Assembly: GCF_042432825.1 (NCBI RefSeq)
Contig: NZ_JBHLWN010000050.1
Coordinates: 1 to 31,520, forward strand
DNA from: Gordoniibacillus chartarius
Lineage (GTDB): Bacteria > Bacillota > Bacilli > Paenibacillales > NBRC-103111
DNA length: 31,520 nucleotides
Direction of reading: 5' to 3'
The notes under the pieces are model-generated. The model was given only the letters and a program-made list of their open reading frames with translations. It was not told the origin of the DNA and made no database searches. Shown in pieces: positions 14,181 to 23,200 of this stretch; position 1 is the stretch's first letter; every line of letters starts with the position of its first letter. A program made the position numbers and the translations under genes.

Positions 14181-15406
14181 TGAAGACGATCCAATTGCTC
14201 CAATACAGCTTCAACGGCCGGCGTACCAGCGTTTTGTTTATGATGATTGCCATGATTCTCGCCGCGGCACTCCTCTTCACCGTCAATACGAGCTCGACAA
14301 GCTTGAGAGAAGGCATCAAACAGCACTCCGGCGTGTACGAGATGATTGTCGGAGCCGAGGGCAGCGGGATGCAGCTGACGTTAAGCAGCTTGCTTCGCGT
14401 CGAAACGCCTCTGGGCAATATTCCTTATTCCGTTGTAGAGCAGCTGCAGAAGGATGCGCGGGTTCTGAAAGCCGTGCCTATCGGATTGGGCGATTCCTAT
14501 TACGGATATCCCATTGTAGGCACGACTGCGGATTATTTCACGCCGTTCCGGCCCGCTTTACCTGAGCGGTTTCGATTAGTAAGCGGAGCCTGGTTCGCGA
14601 AACCGGGCGATACCGTCATCGGCTACGAAGTGGCCAAGAAGCTGAATTTGAAGGTCGGAGATACGTTCTTCGGGTCGCATGGATTGAACGATAGCGGCGA
14701 AGAGCATCACGAGCTGAGCTACGTCGTCACCGGCATTCTGGAGCCTACCGGGCTGGCGGATGACCGTTCCTTGTTTACGCCGCTGGAAACGATTTGGGCC
14801 GTTCACGAACATATGGAAGAGCCTGGCTCGAAGAGTGCTGAGTCCGGTGACGATCACGATCAGGCTGCAACCGCCATAATGCTGAAAGTGAAGCAGCTTG
14901 GTTTTGCCCCAGGGCTTAAGCAGGAGCTTGATCGGATGGATGGTGTGCAAGCCGTCTTTCCGCTGCTTTACTTCCGTCAGCTGTATGACGTCTTCCAAAT
15001 GGGAGAGCGGGTTGCCATGATTTTATCGGGGGTAGCGGTGCTGCTCGCCTTGCTTGCCGTCGTCTTCGCACTGTGGGGCGGACTCGCGCAAAGACGCAAA
15101 GAGTTTACCGTCCTTCGCGCACTCGGAATGCCGAGACAGCGGTTGATCGGCAGCTTGCTGATGGAGATCTTGATGTTGGCCGCATGCAGTACACTGTTCG
15201 GCTTTCTCCTCTCCCGCTTGGCGTTCTGGGGGATTCAACAGTACGGCCGTTGGGAATGGGCGGTTTCACTTCCATCCGTGCCTAGCGAACCTATACTGGT
15301 GCTATACTGCTTCGCTATTTTATTGATTGTACTGTCGCTTTGCTTCTCCCCATTACTTCTCGGCTTCCGCAGGAGCGTGCATCAATCGCTGCAGGACATG
15401 AATTAG
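14177..15406 (+). CDS. FtsX/MacB-like ABC transporter permease
   Basis: A 409-residue membrane protein. One N-terminal helix (VLFMMIAMILAAALLFTV) is followed by a large extracellular domain of about 240 residues, then three C-terminal helices (MILSGVAVLLALLAVVFALW and two more), the FtsX topology. LRALGMPRQRLIGSLLMEIL is the coupling helix region of the family. Members act as mechanotransmission pumps or regulators rather than classic channels. The extracellular part contains the Asp/His-rich stretch ESGDDHDQ (about residues 218-225), which could bind metal. It partners the preceding ATPase and the following lipoprotein. Confidence 0.92.
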   Translation: MMKTIQLLQYSFNGRRTSVLFMMIAMILAAALLFTVNTSSTSLREGIKQHSGVYEMIVGAEGSGMQLTLSSLLRVETPLGNIPYSVVEQLQKDARVLKAVPIGLGDSYYGYPIVGTTADYFTPFRPALPERFRLVSGAWFAKPGDTVIGYEVAKKLNLKVGDTFFGSHGLNDSGEEHHELSYVVTGILEPTGLADDRSLFTPLETIWAVHEHMEEPGSKSAESGDDHDQAATAIMLKVKQLGFAPGLKQELDRMDGVQAVFPLLYFRQLYDVFQMGERVAMILSGVAVLLALLAVVFALWGGLAQRRKEFTVLRALGMPRQRLIGSLLMEILMLAACSTLFGFLLSRLAFWGIQQYGRWEWAVSLPSVPSEPILVLYCFAILLIVLSLCFSPLLLGFRRSVHQSLQDMN

Positions 15407-15434
15407 TTTATCATAGCGGAGGAAGATCCAATCT

Positions 15435-16019
15435 ATGAAAAAAGCCATTGTACTATTTACTGCAGGAGCCATGCTTCTTATCGGCGGGTGCGGCCAGAAG
15501 CCGGATCCCGCATCTTCTGCGTCGGCTGCCGGATCCGCAGCGCCGGCGGCGTCCGCCGCGGCAGCTGCCTCTTCCGCCGGCTCCTCTTCCAAGTCCGCAA
15601 GTACCGCTCCCCAACAAACCGCACGAAGCGGTCCGGCGGGTTTGACGGAAATCAGCTTTAAGCAGTTTTTCACTCCGTCCGACAACGGTACGGGACAAGT
15701 GACGGAGTGGATGAAGCAGCTGAACGGGAAGAAGGTCGGCATCAAGGGCTACATGACCGAGCTTACTCCGATCGACGATCGCTTCATCTATCTGGTGCCG
15801 CAAGCCGGATCGCTATGCCCGTTCTGTTCGGCGGATAACCCTCAGTACCTGGAAGCCATTGCCGTATACATCCCTAAGGGCGACAAATTTCAATTTACGA
15901 AAGAAATGGTATGGGCCTTCGGAACACTCGAGGTTGGCGAGCAAATCGATGAACGGACCGGACTTATCAGTATGTTCCGCCTAAAAGCAGAAACGCTGGA
16001 AACTTATCAAGCCCGATAA
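15435..16019 (+). CDS. lipoprotein with a Cys-x-x-Cys OB-like domain (DUF3299-like)
   Basis: A 194-residue exported protein. The lipobox LIGGC places the lipid on Cys19. An Ala/Ser-rich linker (about 24-60) leads to a globular domain that begins TEISFKQFF. It contains LNGKKVGIKGYMTEL and a CPFC motif at 128-131 in a position where DUF3299-type proteins also have a Cys-containing loop. The two cysteines could bind metal or form a redox pair. It lies 28 bp after the permease gene, so it is the probable surface partner of that ABC transporter. ABC/FtsX operons with such a protein have been linked to zinc in Vibrio (zrg genes, from memory); that parallel is an inference. Confidence 0.75.
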   Translation: MKKAIVLFTAGAMLLIGGCGQKPDPASSASAAGSAAPAASAAAAASSAGSSSKSASTAPQQTARSGPAGLTEISFKQFFTPSDNGTGQVTEWMKQLNGKKVGIKGYMTELTPIDDRFIYLVPQAGSLCPFCSADNPQYLEAIAVYIPKGDKFQFTKEMVWAFGTLEVGEQIDERTGLISMFRLKAETLETYQAR

Positions 16020-16034
16020 GTCTCCAGCGTTTTT
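15991..16034. terminator. bidirectional Rho-independent terminator
   Basis: AAACGCTGGAAACTTATC at 15991-16008 pairs with GATAAGTCTCCAGCGTTT at 16015-16032 (one mismatch, loop AAGCCC), followed by a T-run. It overlaps the lipoprotein stop codon and serves the convergent HupE-type gene too. Confidence 0.9.
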
Positions 16035-16039
16035 CATTG

Positions 16040-17170
16040 CTAAGATACGATTCTCTCTACGACCCATAAGGCGCCGATCAGCACGATTAGCGAGGAGCCG
16101 ATTCGGAGGCCCAGCTTATGATTGGCGCTCTTGTACCAGAGGCCGAGCAACGGAAGCAGCAGAGCCGCCAGTGTAATCTGCACCGCTTCGATACCGACGT
16201 TAAAGCTGATCAGCGACACAGCCAGATGCGATTTCGGAATTTCCATTTCCATCAGTATCCCCGCGAAGCCAAGACCGTGAATGAGTCCGAACGCGAATGT
16301 GAGCAAAGCGCGATAGCTTAAGCTCTCACGCACCATATTCTCTATCGCCACATAACAAATGCTGACGGCAATAATGATCTCCACGACCTTAGACGGCAGG
16401 GAGACAACGCCCAGTACCGCTAATGTCAGCGTCAAGCTGTGAGCGAGAGTAAACGCGGTGATGATCGCAGCATACTGCTTAAATGTTTGCTTGCGCAATA
16501 GAAGCGCCAGCAAGAACAGCAAATGATCGTATCCGGTAATAATGTGTTCCATGCCCAGTACGAAAAAATCCCACCAGCGCGTACCGGACCCCGGCTCTGC
16601 CGCTGCAGCATCAGAATTCGACGGGGTCGTTTGTGCGCCGCCAATAGCGCCTTCCCAGTGCCGGTTCGAGCCCTTCAGTACCGCCTCGCTAACCGATTCG
16701 CCTTGCTTAAAGACGAACAGGTTGGCATAGGACGTTTTCGTATCATTCGCGTACAAAGCGTCATCCAGAGTCACTTTCTGTCCGGCTGCCGCCCCCGCAA
16801 AATGAAACGTTGTCGCAACCATCAGCCGATCCTGCTTCTCCTCCAGCTGCATGTCCTTCACTTCGCCGCGCTTCGCGATTCCGTTGACCTTAAGGACGAC
16901 ATTCCGCCCGATCCATTCCGCGATTTCCATCTTGGCCGCGTCCATTTCCGTCTTCTCCAGCTGTCCGTTCTGGTTCGTATCGACCTTCGTGGACTCAATA
17001 ACCGACAAATCATCGATGGCAAATTTCATGTCGATTCCATTCGGCTCTACGGAAAGGGTAGTAAAGCTGGCGCTAAGCGCATGAGCCGAGGCCGTGTTTG
17101 CGATTCCGAATAATTGCATGATAACCAGGACGGACAGTAATGCCGATATCCTGGATGCCCATCTATTCAT
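16040..17170 (-). CDS. HupE/UreJ-type membrane protein with an N-terminal EF-hand domain
   Basis: A 376-residue protein. A signal peptide (cleavage near TASAHA, about residue 29) is followed by an extracellular beta-type domain of about 170 residues. This carries a canonical EF-hand loop DTNQNGQLEKTE at 64-75, with the Glu at position 12. The C-terminal half has about seven helices and begins FFVLGMEHIITGYDHLLFLL, the HupE/UreJ_2 signature, whose His/Asp residues suggest nickel or cobalt handling in relatives. GGGAGAG lies 7 bp before the ATG at 17168-17170; earlier in-frame starts lack a ribosome site. It converges on the ABC-lipoprotein operon. The substrate is unproven. Confidence 0.85.
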   Translation of the reverse strand: MNRWASRISALLSVLVIMQLFGIANTASAHALSASFTTLSVEPNGIDMKFAIDDLSVIESTKVDTNQNGQLEKTEMDAAKMEIAEWIGRNVVLKVNGIAKRGEVKDMQLEEKQDRLMVATTFHFAGAAAGQKVTLDDALYANDTKTSYANLFVFKQGESVSEAVLKGSNRHWEGAIGGAQTTPSNSDAAAAEPGSGTRWWDFFVLGMEHIITGYDHLLFLLALLLRKQTFKQYAAIITAFTLAHSLTLTLAVLGVVSLPSKVVEIIIAVSICYVAIENMVRESLSYRALLTFAFGLIHGLGFAGILMEMEIPKSHLAVSLISFNVGIEAVQITLAALLLPLLGLWYKSANHKLGLRIGSSLIVLIGALWVVERIVS

Positions 17171-17194
17171 TAGTTCGCTCTCCCTTGAGTCAGT

Positions 17195-17237
17195 AAAAAT
17201 ATGAGGAGGGAATGTTCCCGGTTGCGAGAACATTCCC
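17195..17237 (-). terminator. terminator of the giant SLH gene
   Basis: GGGAATGTTC (17208-17216 region) pairs with GAACATTCCC (17228-17237) over 10 bp. On the minus strand TATTTTTAC follows after about 8 bases. It sits between the end of the SLH gene and the start of the HupE-type gene, so the latter likely has its own promoter or relies on read-through. Confidence 0.6.
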
Positions 17238-17262
17238 TGCACTCTTTGATCTTGCTATAGCG

Positions 17263-20200
17263 TTAGTCGATAAATTGAGCAAACTTCAGCAATCTCTTCA
17301 GCATGACAGCAGCTTGTGCACGCGTTGCGTTGTCGGCAGGGACGAATTGACCGCCGTCCATACCTTCAATGATTTTGGAGTCTACCGCTTGCGCTACAGC
17401 AGCTTGTGCCCATGTGCTGATCTTGGCTTTGTCTTTGAAGCCGGAGAGCAGCTGGACTTGCTTGCTGTTCACATCCGTAGCCTTGCCTGTGAATTGAAGC
17501 GCTCTGGAGATCATAACGGCCATTTGCTCGCGAGTGATGAGAGCATTCGGCTTAAAGCCGCCGTCCTCGAAGCCCTCTACCAGCTTGGCCTTAACTGCTG
17601 CACCGACTGCACCGGCAAACCAATCTTGAGCCGATACATCCTTGAACTTCGCAGCATCCTTATCTTCCGTCAATCCGAGAGCGCGAGTCACCAGTGCGGC
17701 AAACTCAGCGCGAGTAATGTTTTGATCCGGTCCGAACGCATTGTCGCTGATGCCTTTCACGATCAGCTTGGACGCCATGAGCTCGATATCCGCTTTAGCC
17801 CAGTGGTTGCCGGCATCGGCGAAAGTTTTGCTCGTTTGGGCAACCGTATAAATACTGTTACCGTTACGCATGATCGTTACGACTGTTTGTCCGTTAACCG
17901 TCAAGAAGGTAGCCGGTACGAACGACATGGCGCCGGTAACCGGATCGACGAGAAGCACGGTTGTCTGCTCCGCATTGACCTTGTCGCTGATCGTGATCGT
18001 ACGTGTTACATACGTGCCGCCGAAGTTGTTGATTTCGGCAGTTTTTCCGTTTGCTTCAACGCTCACATTGAATTCAATCGGCGTTCCGACAATGGTGACA
18101 CCAGAGCCGCTCGCCGTATCTTCAATTTGCTTCGCCGCATTTCCTCTTACTTTCTCAATGGACACAATCAGCTTCACATCTTTGGCGTCAGCGCCCAGTT
18201 GCTGCGACAGCGACGCAATGTCAAGCACACTCAGCGGCAGGTTGTAGCTTGTGTCGCCGGATTGAATCGAGATGACAGCGTTAGGTGCAGTTTGCGCGGC
18301 CGTTACCAACGAGCCGGCCGGCAGCTCCGCCTTCACCTGCGATTCGGAAGAGTTCGTCTTCACAGTAATCGTCGGCTTATTCGAACCTTTCACGGATTCG
18401 AGCGCTTTGGCCAAATCCTCTGCTTTGACGGTCATGACTACCGTCTTGGATCCGTCTGGCGCAGTTTCCACTTTTTCTTCTTGAGGTACTTGAACTTCAT
18501 TCTTTTGTTCCGGCTTCGGCTGTGTTGCCGGTGGCGTAGTCTGTTGCTGTCCCTGATTCGTATCGGTAGTTGTGGTCGTACCTGTATCCGAACCGGAACT
18601 TGTACTGTTCGTTGTCACCGTCAGACTTGGTCCATTTTCCGTCCAGTTGCCTGCGGCGTCACCCGCTTCAACCTTGAATTTGTACGAAGTATTCGAGTTT
18701 AACCCCGTAAATTCGTATGTTGCCTGAGTTACAGTCTTAACCACATCGCCAATAGAAACCTTGTACTGCGTTACACCAACGTTATCCGATGCTCCGCTCC
18801 ATTTCAGCTTGATCGACGAAGTCGACTTGCTGTCCACAGTAATCGCAGCGTCGCTCGCCCAAGTTGGCTTCGCGGTGTCCGGAGCATGATCCGTTGTTAC
18901 GCTTTGGCTTGGACCGTTGTCCGTCCAGTTGCCTGCCGCGTCTCCCGCTTCAACCTTGAACTGATAAGTTTTGTTCGCTTCAAGATCCGACACTTCATAG
19001 GTGCTGTCTGTGATCGTTGCGATTACCTTGTCGTTCTGATAAATCTTGTATTCCGTTACCGCTTCGTTATCCGTTGCGCCAGTCCAGCTCAGGCTAAATG
19101 AATTCCAGCTTTTCTTAATGGCATTCAACACACCGGAGATCCAGCTCGGCTTTTCCGTATCGGAAGCGGATTTCGTCGTTACACTGAGAACCGGTCCATT
19201 ATCCGTCCAGTTGCCTGCGGCGTCTCTCGCTTCAACCTTGAACTGATACGTCGTATTCGGAGTCAAGCCCGTAAACTCATAGGTTGTTCCGGTTACGGTT
19301 GTGGATACATCACCATTGTATACTTTGTACTGAGTAACACCGACGTTATCCGATGCTCCGCTCCAGCTTACTTTTACCGATGTTGCGGTCTCGCTAGTCA
19401 CTTTAAGCGAACCATTCGTCCATACCGGCTTAACAGTGTCCGGCTCTGCCATCGCAAGATCTTCTGCAAAACGAACCCGAATCCGGTTGCCTAGCATATC
19501 CGTCGAGGCAATGCCCTGTGCCGAAATCCAATCGCCTACTTTAAAGCGACCCAAATCCAGCGGCAGATATCCATCCGTAAATACTCGTGCGTCGTTAGAA
19601 CCGTCATTAACGACGATATAGCTTCCCGCATCGTTAATTTCCTTGATTTGACCTTGAACCTTCAGCAATTTGCCGAGGTGAGCACCCGAAGCAACTTCTG
19701 CGGCCGTTACGGATTGAGCTGTATAAGGTGTTCCAGGGCCAAGGTACAGGACTTCCATGTCAGCCACTTCGTAAGCAAGCTCCAGCTCGCCTTCAAAATA
19801 ATGCACGCCGCCTGTCGCGATTACTACAGTTCCTACAGGCAGATCCTTGCCTTGCGTACCATACAAAGATAGGCCGCTTGTTTCGTCCTGAATATACACA
19901 GTGTCGAAGAACTTGTTCGTCGGAGCGGTTACTACACCTTTTACCGTGACGATGTCGCCTTCCTGAGCCGTCTCTCTGACTTCCTTAATCGACTTCACTC
20001 GATCAAAACCAGCCATCCAGTCCATAAGCTGCAGCGTAAATGCGGTGTTGCTTACATCGTTCGGAATTTCGTAGTCGGAGTAGAAGTGACGACCCGATAC
20101 GATAAGTTTACCATTGCCGATCTTTTCCTTCGCGATCAACGGAATTTTCTCTCCGTCTGGACCGGAGGTTTGGTTAGGATCTTCCTCCGTACCGATTGCC

Positions 20201-23200
20201 GGATTATACGTGTAATAGCCTTCTTTTACGTTAAAGTTATACGATTCTTTGTTACCTGCCAGCAAAATCTCAAGCTCTGTAGCCGGGTTGTTCACAAGCG
20301 CCTGCTTGTTGGCATTGACCAGGGAGCTTCCGCTGAAGAAACGGATGGCTTCCATGTTGCTGTTCAAGCCGGTGATGCTGCTTGGGAACGTACGAGCGTA
20401 TACCGACCACTTCATGCCGCCGCTATAGTTCGTCGATGTGTTCGGCTCATATACGTTATCGTTGTTGATACGGATACCGGACTGCATCTTCTCCAGCAGC
20501 GGATTCAGCATATCGTTGTCAGCAAAGCCGAAGTTGGAGGTTGTAGCCATCATCAGCGAGCCGCCTGCCTTAACCCACTTTGCAACGGCCTCCATTTCAC
20601 TATCGGACAAATTCTTGCTTGTAGAAGTCGGCGTATTCAACACCATCACGTCGTAGCCCGCTAGCAGCGAATCCGTCAGCTCTTGCTTATTTTCCACTGC
20701 GGAATAGCCGTAACGTCTCAGCAGTTCAAAGAAGTCCTTCATAACGCCAGGCACTTCTTTGTTGTCATGATACGAATCTACCAATACCTTCTTGCCGTTC
20801 GATTGAACGATCTTGATCGGTGTAGACATCTCAGTGACAGTCGTAATGCCAGGCTTATCGGTCAATACCGCAATAATCGTGTCTTGTCCGGACTGCTGCG
20901 GCGTCCAGGTTGCCTTAGCGGTCCCGGTTTTGTTCGGAGCCACATAAGCGAGTGTTCCCGTGCCAACCAGATTTTCCGGCGCAACGGAAGTATGATAGAA
21001 CTTCACTTCCAGATTCTCAACACCGCGTACACCCATATTCGTGATCGAAGCAGTCAGCTCCGTAGGTGTACCAGGAAGTGCCGGAGATGGATTAGCCGCT
21101 ACACCCGTCAGCTTCACGTCCATTTCGCCGCCTGCAGTGTAGATGGCACTTGCCGTCGTCCACTTGCCGTCGGTGTGATAAACCTTGACGACATACCAGT
21201 TAGCACCTGCTGCCGTCGTGACTTCCGGTGTCCACGTATCTTCGGTCTTTCCTTCCGAAGCTTTCGTTGCAATGACCTTGCCGCCGTTCGTAATCAGCTC
21301 GATCTTGTCGATCGGGTTAGACTCGTCTTTCACCCATACGTCGAAGGCCAGCTTTGTGCCTTCCTGAACGTCAAGCGTGCTGCCCATCCAATAGCCGTTC
21401 GCTTTTACTCTCAGTTGCGTATCGCGCGCTTCCGTGGAATACATACGGCGATTTTTGAGAGCTTCCATGAACGAATCGTATGTCAAGTCCTCGGCAATAA
21501 CGGCGGTTAGGTTGTCAGGATCGCCCCAGTTCGTGGAGTGGTTGTCTTGAGCGTTGTTCGCTCCGACGTGCCAGCCGTTATCCATCGCCTTGAAGAAATG
21601 GCTTTCGGCGCGGGCGTAGCTGTACGGCGGCGCACCGTTACCGACTTCTATCATCGACATGATGTGGTCGACTTCCGGTACGTAAGACAAGTCCTTGAAA
21701 GAGTTGTCCGGCCAGTTCGGATGGTTGAAGGAAGCCACGACATTTTCCTGGTTCGTCAACCATTCGTAGAATTCGCCCAAGTCCGTAACCGTCTGTTTCG
21801 CTTCCACATACTTGTCTGCGTTATAAACGTTCGCGTGTCCCCAGGAGCTGGACGTCATTTCAAAGCCGCGCATAGCCAGGAACTCGCCTGCATGCTGACC
21901 ATTGAAATCTTGAACCATCTGCTTCGTGTTCGCCCACTCGGAACCTGCTTTTTCTTCGAATTCTTTGCGGTCCGATACATACGTGTCGCCATCGAGCCAG
22001 TTGGAATGGTCTGTAACGATCAAGAAGTCGAGATTGTTGTTATATGCGTGCTGGAACGCGTCAGCCGGAGTACCTTTACCGTCGGAGTACGCCGTATGAG
22101 CATGCGGTATACCAAAGTAATAGTTGTAGTTCGTTGTACCTGCGTCTTTTTGAACATAGAAGTAGGAAATTAAAGAGTTCTTCGCGCCGTTCACATCGGC
22201 AATTTCAATAAGGAGCTGATGCTCGCCGTACGCCAAATCTGTAGCAGGCGTGTAGCTGAATTGCCCGTTATCCAATGTTACAGCGATGTCTTGCTTGTCC
22301 AACTGCACTTTGAAAGTGCTAACGTTCAGATCTGCCGCAGTTTTCTCAACTTTACCCGAGATGGTCGGCCTTGTATTGATAGTAGCCGACATCTTCGCCG
22401 GATGGACGTTGTAAATCAGTGGTACAGAGTCCTGTGGAGCTGTTGCGATTTTCTCAAAATCCGCTGCGGTACGCGGGAAAATCTGATAGCCCGTAGTAAA
22501 CGGTTTGCTGCTGTCAAACTGCCCTACAACACCGGTAATTTTGTAATGAGTTTCTGTCTCGAGCGTAGTGACATCCACGCCTGTGGCTGTCATGAGACGA
22601 ACGGTAATGCTCTTGTTGTTTGCGTCAACGAAGCTAATGTTGTAGCCACCGCCTGCTGCGGTTGCCGGAATCGTTGTAATTTTACCTTCAACCGTAACTA
22701 ACGTACCTTCAAGAGGCTCGGCAGTTGCATAAGTGTTGAGATCTTCGATCGTTTTCGTAACCGGGGCCGGCGGCGTTGTTGCCGATCCGATCTTTTCGAC
22801 GTTTGTCGGATCCATTTGGGTCAAGCCGTTATATTGTCCAAGCTTGCCGGAAACGCGAACCTTGTCACCAGTTATGAGTGCGCCTGCTTCAAAATTACCC
22901 CACACTGTCATACCGCCGGTGTCGTCCTGAAGCATAAAGTAGCTGCCTTTGTTGCCGATGATTTTGTTGCTTATGTTTACCGTTCCTTCAATTGTATAGG
23001 AAGCGCTTGAAGGTGTTGGACATGGATCGGAAGAACCGGAAGAAACAGCTTTATTCACCGGGCATCCGTCAGTAGTATTCGCGCGAATCGTATTGATCTT
23101 TGAAGTCGTAGGTACGACTACATCCGACTTGTCGATCACAGATGCGTTACTTTCAAAGCTGCGTCCGTTATTTGTGGCCGTAACTTGTGTTACGTACACC

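Noticed and set aside
17212..18702. 496-codon plus-strand frame opposite the SLH end of the giant gene
   Set aside because: Cys/Arg-rich translation without motifs, opposite a strongly supported SLH region.
18638..19260. regular 282-bp repeats considered as a CRISPR or satellite array
   Set aside because: They are in-frame FN3-coding modules with the period of one domain; no short direct repeats with unique spacers.
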